From Streptomyces pristinaespiralis (GTDB lineage Bacteria; Actinomycetota; Actinomycetes; Streptomycetales; Streptomycetaceae): a stretch of 64,000 nt of DNA. The stretch spans positions 2,356,001-2,420,000 of the forward strand of contig NZ_CP011340.1 in NCBI RefSeq assembly GCF_001278075.1. Reading direction: 5' to 3'. Both the position numbers and the translations under genes were made by a program. The notes under the pieces were generated by a model. The model was not told where the DNA came from, ran no database searches, and saw only the letters and a list, made by a program, of their open reading frames with translations. Shown piece by piece: positions 29,491 to 39,298 of the stretch. The stretch's first letter is position 1; the number at the start of each line of letters is the position of its first letter.

Positions 29491-29523
29491 GCAGAAAGCC
29501 TACCGGCCCGCACCAGGGCCGGA

Positions 29524-30207
<684 letters not shown>

Positions 30208-30275
30208 GTGCTGCCCGCCTTTCCGCCCGTGTGGGCCGCTGCTGTCACCGCTGGTCGCCGGGGTCGGACGGGCGG

Positions 30276-32819
30276 TCATGACGTGGCCTCCGCCGTGAGG
30301 CCGGCCGGGGTCGTGCCGTGTCCGGGGACGGCGGTGAGGGTGAGGACCATGGTCATTCCGCCGCCGGGTGTGTCCTCCGCGGTCAGCGTGCCGCCCATCG
30401 CCTCCATGAATCCGCGGGCGACGGCGAGTCCGAGGCCGACGCCCGCGCCGCGCGGGGCGTCGCCGTAGCGCTGGAACGGTTCGAATATCCGCTCCTTCGC
30501 CTCGTCGGGCACGCCCGCGCCGCGGTCCACGATCCGTAGCTCGACCCGCTGCCCCAGGGAGCTGGCGGCGACCGTGACGCAGACGGCGTCGGGGCTGTAC
30601 TTGACGGCGTTCTCGACGATGTTGGCCACGGCCCGCTCGAGCAGCCCGCGGTCCACCGCCACCATCGGCAGCGACTCGGGGATGTCCAGCTCCACGCTCT
30701 CCGCCGGGACGCCGACGAGCGCCAGGGGGATCACCTCGTCGAGTGACGTCTCGCGGATGAGCGGGGTGACGGTCCCGGTCTGCAGCCGGGACATGTCGAG
30801 CAGGTTGCCCACCAGGTGGTCGAGGCGGTCGGCGCCCTCCTCGATGCCGGCCAGCAGCTCGGCCTCGTCCTCCTCGGACCAGGCGACGTCGTCGGACCTC
30901 AGCGAGGTGACCGCCGCCTTGATGCCGGCGAGCGGGGTACGCAGGTCGTGGCTGACGGCGGCGAGCAGCGCCGTGCGTATCCGGTTGCCCTCGGCGAGCT
31001 CCCTCGCCTGCTCGGCCTCCCCCACCAGCCGCTGCCGGTCCACGACGACGGCCGCCTGCGTGGCGAAGGCCGCCAGCACACGCCGGTCCTCCGCGGGCAG
31101 CACCCGGCCGGAGAGCGCCATGGCCATCCGGTCGCCGACCGGCATGTCCACGTCCGCGTCGTCGGGCCGTGTCGCGGGCCGGGGGCCGACGCTCGCCGTG
31201 CAGGTCCACGGGTCGACGTCGCTCTCGCGCTCGAGCAGGGCGACGGACTCCATGGCGAAGGTCTCGCGTACCCGCTCCAGCAGGGCGTCCAGGGCGGTCT
31301 GGCCGCGCAGGACACTGCCGGCGAGGAACGAGAGGATCTCCGACTCGGCCTTCAGCCGGGCCGCCTGGTGGGTGCGGCGCGCGGCGAGGTCCACCACGGA
31401 GGCCACCGCCACGCCCACCGCGAAGAAGATCACTATGGCGACGAGGTTGCGCGGCTCCGCGATGTCGAGGGTGTGGGTCGGCGAGGTGAAGAAGTAGTTC
31501 AGCACCAGCGATCCCACGGCGGCGGAGGCCAGCGCCGGCAGCAGCCCGCCGAGGAGTGCCGCGATCACGGTCAGGAAGAGGAAGAGCAGGACGTTGTTGG
31601 CGAGACCCGGCCCGTTCTCGAGGCTGGTGAGCAGCGCGGTGAGCAGGGCCGGGCCGGCCACACCGACCAGCCAGCCGCCGGCGATCCGGGAGCGGCCGAG
31701 CCGGGTCCCGCGGGCGCCCGGCAGGCCCCGGCCCTTGCCCGCCTCGTCGTGGGTGACGATGTGGACGTCGAGGTCGGGGCCGGAGTCGCGGGCGACGGTG
31801 GCGCCGACGCCCGGCCCGAACAGGTACTGCCACGCCTTGCGGCGGCTGGAGCCGAGCACGATCTGGGTGGCGTTGACGCCGCGCGCGAACTCGAGCAGCG
31901 CGGAGGGCACGTCGTCACCGATGACGTGGTGGAAGGTACCGCCCACGTCTTCGACGAGCGTGCGCTGCACCGCGAGTTCCTTGGGCGAGGCGGACGTCAG
32001 TCCGTCGCTGCGGGCGATGTAGACGGCGAGGACCTCACCGCCCGCGCCCTTCTCCGCGAGCCGGGCCGCGCGCCGGATGAGGGTGCCGCCTTCGGGCCCG
32101 CCGGTGAGGCCGACGACGATGCGCTCGCGGGCCTGCCAGGTGGAGCGGATGTTGTGCTCGCCGCGGTACTGCTGGAGGTACTCGTCGACCCGGTCGGCGA
32201 GCCACAGCAGGGCCAGCTCGCGCAGCGCGGTGAGGTTGCCGGGGCGGAAGTAGTTCGACAGGGCCGCGTCGACCTTGTCGGGCTGGTAGATGTTGCCGTG
32301 GGCCATCCGGCGGCGCAGGGCCTGGGGCGCCATGTCGACGAGTTCGATCTGGTCCGCCCTGCGGACCACCTCGTCGGGGACGGTCTCCAGCTGCCGTACC
32401 CCGGTGATCGTCTCGACGACGTCGCCGAGCGACTCCAGATGCTGGATGTTGACGGTCGATATGACGTCCGTCCCGGCCGCGAGGAGTTCCTCCACGTCCT
32501 GCCAGCGCTTGCTGTTGCGCGAGCCGGGGACGTTGGTGTGGGCGAGTTCGTCGACGAGGGCGACCGCGGGGCGGCGTTCGAGTACGGCGTCGATGTCCAT
32601 CTCGGTGAGGACGGCGCCCCGGTGGGTGATCTCCCGGCGCTCGATCTGCTCGAGGCCGTCCAGCAGGCGCGCGGTGCGGGGGCGCTCGTGCGTCTCGACC
32701 AGCGCCACCACACAGTCGGTACCGCGTTCCGCACGGCGGTGCGCCTCGGACAGCATCGCGTACGTCTTGCCGACGCCCGGTGCCGCGCCGAGGTAGATCC
32801 GTAGCTTGCCGCGTCCCAT
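30276..32819 (-). CDS. kdpD: KdpD sensor histidine kinase
   Basis: The 847-residue protein starts at ATG 32819. The order is the KdpD domain with Walker A GAAPGVGKT (residues 11-19), a USP domain (about 235-365), four membrane helices of DUF4118 (about 380-490), a GAF domain, the dimerisation domain with AAVSHDLRTPLAG, and the HATPase with NIVENAVKYSP and GVGLGLAVARGF. The ligand-binding USP part in some bacteria binds c-di-AMP, notable next to the KimA-like gene. The 225 bases upstream contain no gene and no kdpFABC. Confidence 0.93.
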   Translation of the reverse strand: MGRGKLRIYLGAAPGVGKTYAMLSEAHRRAERGTDCVVALVETHERPRTARLLDGLEQIERREITHRGAVLTEMDIDAVLERRPAVALVDELAHTNVPGSRNSKRWQDVEELLAAGTDVISTVNIQHLESLGDVVETITGVRQLETVPDEVVRRADQIELVDMAPQALRRRMAHGNIYQPDKVDAALSNYFRPGNLTALRELALLWLADRVDEYLQQYRGEHNIRSTWQARERIVVGLTGGPEGGTLIRRAARLAEKGAGGEVLAVYIARSDGLTSASPKELAVQRTLVEDVGGTFHHVIGDDVPSALLEFARGVNATQIVLGSSRRKAWQYLFGPGVGATVARDSGPDLDVHIVTHDEAGKGRGLPGARGTRLGRSRIAGGWLVGVAGPALLTALLTSLENGPGLANNVLLFLFLTVIAALLGGLLPALASAAVGSLVLNYFFTSPTHTLDIAEPRNLVAIVIFFAVGVAVASVVDLAARRTHQAARLKAESEILSFLAGSVLRGQTALDALLERVRETFAMESVALLERESDVDPWTCTASVGPRPATRPDDADVDMPVGDRMAMALSGRVLPAEDRRVLAAFATQAAVVVDRQRLVGEAEQARELAEGNRIRTALLAAVSHDLRTPLAGIKAAVTSLRSDDVAWSEEDEAELLAGIEEGADRLDHLVGNLLDMSRLQTGTVTPLIRETSLDEVIPLALVGVPAESVELDIPESLPMVAVDRGLLERAVANIVENAVKYSPDAVCVTVAASSLGQRVELRIVDRGAGVPDEAKERIFEPFQRYGDAPRGAGVGLGLAVARGFMEAMGGTLTAEDTPGGGMTMVLTLTAVPGHGTTPAGLTAEATS

Positions 32820-33045
32820 GGCCTCATTGTCTTTCGAACACTGCGTTGCGCAGCGTCGACCTTACGTCGAAAGAAAGGGGCGAACCGGACGGTCCGGGAC
32901 CACGGGGTGCCTGTTGACGCGATTCTGATGCGGTGGCGCGGCCGCACTCCCGTGACGTCCCGGGGCTTTGTGGCTCTCGCCGGCGCCGGGGTGCGGCCGC
33001 ACCGGCCGGCCGACTGTGACGAAGGCGATCCCTGACGGGCGCGGG

Positions 33046-33774
33046 TCAGGCTTCGACGATCTCGCCGTCGGCCAGCTCCAGTACGCGGTCGGCGAGGCCG
33101 AGCAGCTGAGGGTCGTGCGTGGCGACGAGGGCCGTCACGTTCTCGCTGCGCACGACCGCCCGCAGCAGTTCCATCACGGCCAGTCCCGTCTCCGCGTCGA
33201 GCTGCCCGGTCGGCTCGTCCGCGATGAGCAGCTTGGGCCGGTTGGCGAGCGCACGGGCGATGGCGACGCGCTGCTGCTGCCCGCCCGACAGCTCGCCCGG
33301 GCGCTGGGCGGCATGGTCGGCGAGGCCCACCAGGGCGAGCAGCAGCGCCACGCGCTCCTCCCGCTCGCGCGGGTCCGCCTTGCGCAGCCGCATCGGCACA
33401 CCGACGTTCTCCGCCGCGCTCAGGATCGGGATCAGGCCGAAGGACTGGAAGATGAAGCCGATCCGGTCGCGCCGCAGCTCCAGCAGGCCGTTCTCGCCGA
33501 GTTCGGACAGGTCGGTGCCGTCGACGGTGATCCGCCCCTCGTCCGGGGTGTCGAGACCGCCGACCAGGTTGAGCAGCGTGGTCTTGCCGGATCCCGACCG
33601 GCCTTTGAGGGCGACGAGTTCGCCCCGCGGGATCTCGAAGGAGACACCGCGCAGCGCGTGGACGGCCGCGGCTCCGGTGCCGTACGAGCGGTGCAGGTTC
33701 TCGATCCGCACCATGGGCCGCGAGGCGTCGTCGACGACGGCCGTGCCGGACTGTGCGCTGCTGCTCTCGGTCAT
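33046..33774 (-). CDS. ABC transporter ATP-binding protein (LolD/MacB type) without adjacent permease
   Basis: The 242-residue protein has a complete nucleotide-binding domain: Walker A GRSGSGKTT, Q-loop FIFQSFG, signature LSGGQQQR, Walker B LLIADEP and the H-loop TH. The insertion and short length match ATPases that work with FtsX/MacB-type permeases. The neighbouring genes are kdpD and a DUF3710 gene, and no permease is present on either side, so it is an orphan here. Its start ATG 33774 follows a strong terminator at 33879-33912. Confidence 0.88.
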   Translation of the reverse strand: MTESSSAQSGTAVVDDASRPMVRIENLHRSYGTGAAAVHALRGVSFEIPRGELVALKGRSGSGKTTLLNLVGGLDTPDEGRITVDGTDLSELGENGLLELRRDRIGFIFQSFGLIPILSAAENVGVPMRLRKADPREREERVALLLALVGLADHAAQRPGELSGGQQQRVAIARALANRPKLLIADEPTGQLDAETGLAVMELLRAVVRSENVTALVATHDPQLLGLADRVLELADGEIVEA

Positions 33775-33878
33775 CTGGATGCCCCCCGTGCCGGATCGTG
33801 TCCGGCACAGTATGTGCAGGGGCCATGCGCACGGGCAACGGTCCCGGAGGAACCCGTGGCCGAGTCGTGCGGAACGGT

Positions 33879-33912
33879 CCGTGGGCCCGCACCCGAGGGT
33901 GCGGGCCCACGG
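33879..33912 (-). terminator. Strong hairpin after the DUF3710 gene
   Basis: CCGTGGGCCCGCACCC (33879-33894) and GGGTGCGGGCCCACGG (33897-33912) are perfect inverted arms of 16 bases with a tight loop. It ends the operon of the DUF3710, dut and thioesterase genes and separates it from the ABC ATPase gene. Confidence 0.8.
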
Positions 33913-33946
33913 GCCACACGCTGTCGTACGAGGTCGCCGACCGCGG

Positions 33947-34726
33947 TCAGCGCACCTCGGTGATCTCGGGGCCGCGCTGGAGCTGGCCCATGCCCCCGGA
34001 GAACCGGGAGCCTTCCTGCTCCTCCTGCTGGACGCCCTCGGGCACCATCTGCGCGTCTTCCGGCAGCTTGAGGACGATCGGGTCGCGGGGCGCCATCGGT
34101 CCTTCGCCGCGCACCACGACGGTGTCCCTGAAGATCTGCTCGAGCAGGCCGGCCGCCTGCGGCTGCACCGCGCCCTGCCCGGAGATCACTCCGCGCAGGA
34201 ACCAGCGGGGGCCGTCGACGCCCACGAAGCGCACCATCTGCACACCGCCGGTGCCGTCCGGGAGCTGTACGGGCACCTGGGCGCGCAGCTCCCAGCCGAG
34301 CGGGCCCTCGACCTCGTCGATGATGCCGCCCTGCTGGGTGATACCGGAGGCGATCTCCTCGCGGACCTCGCCCCAGATGCCCTCCTTCTTGGGCGCCGCG
34401 AAGGCCTGGAGCTGTACGGCGCTGTCGCGCAGCACGACCGTGGCCGCGACGATGGCGTCGCCGGCGACCTCGACCCGCAGTTCCATGCCCTCGACCCCGG
34501 GCACGAACAGGCCGCCCAGGTCGACCCGGCCCTCGCCGGGCCTGGAGACCTCCGAGACGTCCCAGGGGCCGTCGGGCCGGGGCGCCGGCGGGAGGTTCAC
34601 CCGGCGGTTCCCGCTGTCCCCGGCTTCCGTGCCGAGCTCGGCGGACTCGTCGGCGACTCGCTCGGTGCCGTCCGCTGCGTCCGCCGCGTCCCCGGCGGAA
34701 CCACTCTTCTTGCGACGTCCGAACAC
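33947..34726 (-). CDS. DUF3710 domain protein
   Basis: GTG 34726 is the best start: AAGGA lies about 8 bases upstream and the protein begins MFGRRKKSG. The 259-residue product has an acidic, low-complexity first 55 residues and then a DUF3710 domain (about 60-235) with WGEVREEIASGI and VDGPRWFLRGVISG. DUF3710 is widespread in actinobacteria next to dut; its function is unknown. The start lies 2 bases from the dut stop, so they are coupled. Confidence 0.8.
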   Translation of the reverse strand: MFGRRKKSGSAGDAADAADGTERVADESAELGTEAGDSGNRRVNLPPAPRPDGPWDVSEVSRPGEGRVDLGGLFVPGVEGMELRVEVAGDAIVAATVVLRDSAVQLQAFAAPKKEGIWGEVREEIASGITQQGGIIDEVEGPLGWELRAQVPVQLPDGTGGVQMVRFVGVDGPRWFLRGVISGQGAVQPQAAGLLEQIFRDTVVVRGEGPMAPRDPIVLKLPEDAQMVPEGVQQEEQEGSRFSGGMGQLQRGPEITEVR

Positions 34727-34727
34727 G

Positions 34728-35240
34728 TCACTGTCCTTCCCGGTCGGATACGACCGAAGCGTATCGATTCCCACCCGTAGAGCCGTCCACGGCGGCATGA
34801 CCGCCGGTGGACCCGAAGCCCCCCTCGGCCCGCGCAGAGCCGGGAAGCTCCGCCACCTCGTGGAAGCGCACCTTCTCGACCTGCTGGACGACCAGTTGGG
34901 CGATCCGGTCGAACCGTTCGAACCGCACGCTCTCGCGTGGATCGAGATTGACCACGATCACCTTGATTTCCCCACGGTACCCGGCATCAATCGTCCCTGG
35001 GGCATTCACGAGGGCGACTCCGCAGCGGGCCGCGAGCCCGGACCGGGGGTGAACGAACGCCGCGTACCCGTCGGGCAGGGCGATCGACACTCCCGTGGGC
35101 AGCACGGCACGCTCCCCGGGGGCGAGTTCGGCGGCCTCGCACGTCACCAGATCGGCACCGGCGTCACCGGGGTGCCCGTACGCGGGCAGCGGCACCTCGG
35201 GGTGCACACGGCGGATGAGCACGTCGACGGGATCACGCAT
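34728..35240 (-). CDS. dut: Deoxyuridine 5'-triphosphate nucleotidohydrolase (dUTPase)
   Basis: The 170-residue protein starts at ATG 35240, overlapping the previous stop (ATGA). All five trimeric dUTPase motifs are visible: DAGADL, PRSGLA, GTIDAGYRGEI, RIAQLV and the C-terminal GGFGSTGG. It splits dUTP to dUMP and pyrophosphate, keeping uracil out of DNA and supplying dTMP synthesis. A 20-residue tail follows motif 5. Confidence 0.95.
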   Translation of the reverse strand: MRDPVDVLIRRVHPEVPLPAYGHPGDAGADLVTCEAAELAPGERAVLPTGVSIALPDGYAAFVHPRSGLAARCGVALVNAPGTIDAGYRGEIKVIVVNLDPRESVRFERFDRIAQLVVQQVEKVRFHEVAELPGSARAEGGFGSTGGHAAVDGSTGGNRYASVVSDREGQ

Positions 35241-35860
35241 CAGGGGTTCACCTCGAAGGCGCGTGCGCGCCGGACCTGGTCGGGGTCGGCCATCGCGGCC
35301 TCGATCTCGGCGGGGCGGCCGTTCTCGATGAAGTGGTCGACCTTGACCTCGATGAACAGGGCGGACGCGCGCACGGCGACCGGTCCGTCGGGGCCGCCGA
35401 TGCGTCCGGTGGCGGTCGAGTAGATCTTGCGGCCGGCGACGGCGGTGACCTCGGCGTCGAGGTGCAGCACGGTGTCCACCGGCACGGGACGCACGAAGTC
35501 GGTCTCGAGCTTGCCGGTGACCGCGATGACCCGCAGCAGCCAGTTCAGCGAACCGAGCGTCTCGTCGAGCGCGGAGGCGAGCACGCCCCCGTGCGCGAGA
35601 CCGGGGGCGCCCTGGTGCGCGGCCTTGACGGTGAACTCGGCGGTGACGCGGACGCCTTCCTGTGCCCGTGCCTCGAGGTGCAGGCCGTGGGGCTGCTCCC
35701 CGCCGCACCCGAAGCAGTGCCCGTAGTGCGCGCCGAGGAGTTCACCCGGGGCGGGCGCATCGGGGTGCCGTACCGGTGCCGTGGCGTCGGCCGGCGGGGT
35801 CAGGGCCGAGGAACCGGCCGGGGGTACCGGGGTCGCCCCCCGGGAGTTCGCGTTGTTCAC
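35240..35860 (-). CDS. PaaI-family hotdog-fold thioesterase
   Basis: GTG 35860 is preferred because a longer version would run into the divergent DUF3093 gene. The 206-residue protein has about 45 Pro/Ala-rich residues, then a hotdog fold: HCFGCGGEQPHGLHL, the typical APGLAHGGVLASALDETLG helix and VPVDTVLHLDAEV. It should hydrolyse an acyl-CoA. It is translated together with dut (ATGA overlap), though no metabolic link is known. Confidence 0.82.
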   Translation of the reverse strand: MNNANSRGATPVPPAGSSALTPPADATAPVRHPDAPAPGELLGAHYGHCFGCGGEQPHGLHLEARAQEGVRVTAEFTVKAAHQGAPGLAHGGVLASALDETLGSLNWLLRVIAVTGKLETDFVRPVPVDTVLHLDAEVTAVAGRKIYSTATGRIGGPDGPVAVRASALFIEVKVDHFIENGRPAEIEAAMADPDQVRRARAFEVNP

Positions 35861-35918
35861 AGGCGCAGACCTTACCCGCGCGGCTACCCGCCGGTCGCAC
35901 CGTGCCAAGCTTGGATTC

Positions 35919-36377
35919 ATGCAGCCTTCCGCCCCGCAGTACGCAGAACGTCTGACCGCGCCCCGATCCTGGTGGGCCGTCACCGCCCTCGTCGCCCTTT
36001 CCGGCGGTCTGATCCTGCTGCCGCTGGGGACCCTGCCGATGCTGGGCGGGGTGATCGCCGCGGGTGCGCTGGCGTCGGCGCTGGTCAGCTCCTACGGCTC
36101 GGCCCGTATCCGGGTGGTGGCCGGCTCTCTCGTCGCCGGTGACGCGCGGATCCCGGTCTCCGCGCTCGGGGAGGCCGAGGTGCTGGACGCGGAGGAGGCC
36201 CGGGCCTGGCGGCTGCACAAGGCCGATCCGCGGGCCTTCATGCTGCTGCGCAGCTACGTCCCGACCGCCGTGCGGATCGAGATCACGGATCCGGAGGACC
36301 CGACGCCGTACGTCTATCTGTCGACGAGGGACCCGCAGGCGCTGGCCGCCGCTCTGACGGCCGTCCGCGCGGCATAG
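35919..36377 (+). CDS. DUF3093 membrane protein
   Basis: The 152-residue protein starts at ATG 35919, 58 bases from the divergent thioesterase gene. It has two membrane helices (about 18-60), a short beta-rich part (RIRVVAGSLVAGDARIPVSA) and the conserved AFMLLRSYVPTAVRIEI and YVYLSTRDPQALAAAL motifs of DUF3093. The function is unknown. It is convergent with the next gene, 7 bases away. Confidence 0.8.
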   Translation: MQPSAPQYAERLTAPRSWWAVTALVALSGGLILLPLGTLPMLGGVIAAGALASALVSSYGSARIRVVAGSLVAGDARIPVSALGEAEVLDAEEARAWRLHKADPRAFMLLRSYVPTAVRIEITDPEDPTPYVYLSTRDPQALAAALTAVRAA

Positions 36378-36403
36378 GACCCGGTCAGGCGCCCTCGGGT
36401 CCT
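36376..36403. terminator. Short bidirectional hairpin between convergent genes
   Basis: AGGACCCG (36376-36383) and CGGGTCCT (36396-36403) form an 8-base stem that spans the ends of the convergent DUF3093 and 36385-37371 genes. The stem is short, so termination is uncertain. Confidence 0.4.
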
Positions 36404-37371
36404 TGGGGCAGCTCCGGGGCCCTAAGAGGGTTCTTGGGCTGCTCCAGGGGCGGCAGCGCGGGGAGCGCGTCCCACGGGACCTGCCTGCCCCGCAGGTCGG
36501 CACGGACGCGGTCGGCGAGCTTCCTGGTGTCACGGCGGTTCATCACGGCGCCGACGGCCGCGCCGACCATGAACGGCATCAGGTTCGGCAGATTGCGGAC
36601 CATGCGCTTCATGATCTGCTGGCGCAGTTGACGCTTGAGCTGACCGCCCATCGAAGCGTCGTACGTCGAGGGCTTGGTGACCTGGATCCCGCGCTCCTGG
36701 GACCAGGCGTTCAGGTACGCGGTGCTGCGGTCCTTGAGGCCGCCGGGCGCCCGCACCCCGTAGACCTCGTGAAGCTCCGCGATGAGCTTCAGCTCGATGG
36801 CGGCGACGCCGACGATCTCCGCCGCGAGCTCCGTCGGCATCGCCGGCGGCACGGGCATCATCGCGGCGGCGCCGATACCGGCGCCCACCGTGGAACTGGC
36901 GTTGGCCGCTCCCGCGACCAGCTTGTCGGCAAGCTGCTCGGGGGAGAGGCCGGGAAACTGCCTGCGCAGCTTCTCCAGGTCACGCACCGGAATGCGCGGC
37001 GCGTTGTCGATCAGCACATCGGCGATGTGCCCGAGCGCCGCCTTGGCGCTCTCCTTGCTCCTCACGAGCCTCGTGCGCGCTCCCTGCCCCCGCCGGACAA
37101 GGTCCGCCCTGGCGCTCACGCCGCCCTTGACGACGCCTTTGGTGACCGTGGCCAGGCGTCGGGCCCTGGTCGGGGACCCTGCCTGGCCGGTTGTCGCGAG
37201 CGGGGCCGGCAGGCCTCGCTCCACACCCTCGGTCGCGCCGTGAGGCGGCGATGCGGACGAGTCCTCCGCGGACGCCGCAGCGTCCGGTGAGGGGCCCGTA
37301 CCGCCCTGGTGCGCCTCCGGTCGTCCATGACGCCGGAAGCGCCGCTTCCCGGACGGTGTCTCGCCTGCCAC
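36385..37371 (-). CDS. Conserved hypothetical protein, possibly EcsC-like
   Basis: The 328-residue protein starts at GTG 37371. Residues 1-75 are polar and low-complexity (His, Ser, Pro, basic). A central part (about 135-215) with AANASSTVGAGIGAAAMMPV and ELKLIAELHEVYGVRAPGG resembles EcsC-type sequences. A second hydrophobic stretch NLPNLMPFMVGAAVGAVMN is flanked by basic residues. I do not recognise it firmly and its function is unknown. Gene position between DUF3093 and DUF4193 is shared with other Streptomyces as I recall. Confidence 0.6.
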   Translation of the reverse strand: MAGETPSGKRRFRRHGRPEAHQGGTGPSPDAAASAEDSSASPPHGATEGVERGLPAPLATTGQAGSPTRARRLATVTKGVVKGGVSARADLVRRGQGARTRLVRSKESAKAALGHIADVLIDNAPRIPVRDLEKLRRQFPGLSPEQLADKLVAGAANASSTVGAGIGAAAMMPVPPAMPTELAAEIVGVAAIELKLIAELHEVYGVRAPGGLKDRSTAYLNAWSQERGIQVTKPSTYDASMGGQLKRQLRQQIMKRMVRNLPNLMPFMVGAAVGAVMNRRDTRKLADRVRADLRGRQVPWDALPALPPLEQPKNPLRAPELPQGPEGA

Positions 37372-37384
37372 TGGCGGCCGTGCC

Positions 37385-37681
37385 TCAGTCGCAGTCGCGG
37401 CAGATGGGCTGGCCGTTCTTCTCGCGCGCCAGCTGGCTGCGGTGATGCACGAGGAAGCAGCTCATGCAGGTGAACTCGTCGGCCTGCTTCGGCAGGACCC
37501 TTACGGCGAGCTCCTCGTTGGACAGGTCGGCCCCGGGGAGCTCCATGCCCTCTGCGGCCTCGAACTCGTCGACGTCGACGGTCGAGGTGGACTTGTCGTT
37601 CCGCCGGGCCTTCAGTTCCTCAAGGCTGTCGGAATCGACGTCGTCGTCGGTCTTGCGTGGGGTGTCGTAGTCCGTTGCCAT
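37385..37681 (-). CDS. DUF4193 small zinc-ribbon-like protein
   Basis: ATG 37681 follows GAGGGGGAG. The 98-residue acidic protein begins MATDYDTPRK and ends with FTCMSCFLVHHRSQLA and QPICRDCD, giving two CxxC pairs that should bind zinc. The DUF4193 family is conserved in actinobacteria and its function is unknown. The middle is Glu/Asp-rich (DSLEELKARR, EEFEAAEG-like). Confidence 0.82.
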   Translation of the reverse strand: MATDYDTPRKTDDDVDSDSLEELKARRNDKSTSTVDVDEFEAAEGMELPGADLSNEELAVRVLPKQADEFTCMSCFLVHHRSQLAREKNGQPICRDCD

Positions 37682-38061
37682 GTCGCTCTCCCCCTCTGGG
37701 TGGTTGCGGTGTCTCAGCGCACGTAACGCGTGAGAGGCCGGACTTGTGCCCGACCTGAGGCGGAGATTTTGCCTCACATCAAGGTCTGTTACTCAATCGA
37801 CACCCAACCGGACCGCTCGAGAGTGATCGGGTTGGATGGCGATGGGGACCGTACACGGTCCGCAGGCGTGCTTCACGGGCGCCACCCCGTGTACTTCCCG
37901 TGATGTCACCCCCCGGAAACCCGGGCTTTTACCGGCTTTCCGCACGATCATCGATCACGCAGCGTAGACGGATCCGATTCGTCCCCTGTGATTGATCGCA
38001 CATGGATTCGTCGGATGCCGTTTCCGAAAATTCCGCTTAAAGCGAACATCGGACGGGAAAC
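37682..38061. other. Gene-free stretch between DUF4193 gene and cutS
   Basis: About 380 bases, with lower GC than the genes around it. It holds an inverted repeat at 37846-37861 and a looser one (CCCAACC / GGTTGG, about 37802-37834). It should contain the DUF4193 promoter. No coding region is supportable. Confidence 0.6.
37846..37861. promoter_or_regulatory. Inverted repeat upstream of the DUF4193 gene
   Basis: GGACCGT (37846-37852) and ACGGTCC (37855-37861) are perfect inverted arms with a 2-base centre. It lies about 165 bases upstream of the DUF4193 start and may be an operator. Confidence 0.35.
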
Positions 38062-39294
38062 TCAGACCGGAAGAGTGACACGCATCACGAGCCCGCCTCC
38101 CTCGCGCGGCACGGCGGAGATACGGCCTCCGTGGGCGCGGGCCACCGAACGCGCGATGGAAAGCCCCAGTCCGACCCCCTTGTCGCTGCCCGTGCGCTCC
38201 TGGCGGAGGCGCCTGAACGGCTCGAAGAGGTTGTCGATCTCGTAGGCGGGAACCACCGGTCCGGTGTTGGTGACCAGCAGGACCGCCTGGCCGTGCTCGA
38301 CCTCCGTGATCACCTCGATCCAGCCCCCGGGCACGTTGTACCTGACGGCGTTCTGCACGAGGTTCAGCGCGATCCGCTCCAGCAGCACGCCGTTGCCCTG
38401 GACGACCGCGGCCCGGCGCTCCCCGCGCACCTCCACGCCCTTCTCGTCCGCCTCGGAGCGGACCTGGTCCATGGCGCGCGACGCCACCTCCGCCAGGTCC
38501 ACCGGCTTGCGCTCGACGATCTGGTTGTCGCTGCGGGCGAGCAGCAGCAGGCCCTCCACCAGCTGCTCGCTGCGCTCGTTGGTGGCCAGCAGCGTCTTGC
38601 CCAGCTGCTGGAGCTCCACGGGGGCTCCCGGATCGGAGAGGTGCACCTCGAGCAGCGTGCGGTTGATCGCCAGCGGCGTGCGCAGTTCGTGCGAGGCGTT
38701 CGCCACGAAGCGCTGCTGCGCGGTGAAGGCCCGCTCCAGGCGGTCCAGCATCTCGTCGAAGGTGTCGGCGAGCTCCTTGAGCTCGTCGTCGGGGCCGTCG
38801 AGCTCGATCCGGCGGGACAGGTCGGAACCGGCGACCTGGCGCGCGGTGCGGGTGATCCGGCCCAGCGGCGACAGCACCCGGCCGGCCATCGCGTAACCGA
38901 AGGCGAACGCGATGATGCTCAGGCCGAGCAGGGCGAACAGCGAGCGGCGCAGCAGGTCGTCCAGGGCCAGCTCCCGCTGGTGCTGGAGGCAGGCGGAGAC
39001 GGCCTGGTTGAACTGCTCGCCGGAGCCCTCCTCGGGGAGGGTGCACCAGTCCGTCGTGGGCTGGACCTTGCCTTCGACGATCTTGAAGGGCAGATCCGCG
39101 ACGCCGACGTGCAGCGCCTGCGCCGTGAAGAGGTAGATGATCGACAGCAGCAGGATGCCCGCGATCAGGAACATCCCGCCGTACAGCAGCGTGAGTCGTA
39201 TCCGGATGGTGGGACGCAGCCAGGGACGGACGGGCTCCCTGGGGTCCCAGGTGGGTTTCGGAGGCGCTTCCGGGGGCGCGGGAACGGTGGCCAC
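38062..39294 (-). CDS. cutS: CutS sensor histidine kinase
   Basis: The 410-residue protein has two membrane helices (about 34-58 and 117-137) around a short external loop with two cysteines, Cys84 and Cys102. A HAMP domain (about 138-190), HisKA with His202 (NASHELRTPL), and HATPase with NLVQNAVRYN and GVGLGLSIARSV follow. Size and partner match CutS of S. coelicolor/S. lividans, a system first linked to copper-dependent melanin and later to extracellular redox and protein-secretion stress. The Cys pair is the plausible sensor. Its start lies 4 bases from the cutR stop. Confidence 0.88.
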   Translation of the reverse strand: MATVPAPPEAPPKPTWDPREPVRPWLRPTIRIRLTLLYGGMFLIAGILLLSIIYLFTAQALHVGVADLPFKIVEGKVQPTTDWCTLPEEGSGEQFNQAVSACLQHQRELALDDLLRRSLFALLGLSIIAFAFGYAMAGRVLSPLGRITRTARQVAGSDLSRRIELDGPDDELKELADTFDEMLDRLERAFTAQQRFVANASHELRTPLAINRTLLEVHLSDPGAPVELQQLGKTLLATNERSEQLVEGLLLLARSDNQIVERKPVDLAEVASRAMDQVRSEADEKGVEVRGERRAAVVQGNGVLLERIALNLVQNAVRYNVPGGWIEVITEVEHGQAVLLVTNTGPVVPAYEIDNLFEPFRRLRQERTGSDKGVGLGLSIARSVARAHGGRISAVPREGGGLVMRVTLPV

Positions 39295-39298
39295 GCGA

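Noticed and set aside
32820..33045. kdpFABC remnant upstream of kdpD
   Set aside because: No KdpA, KdpB or KdpC motifs appear in any frame of this 226-base gap.
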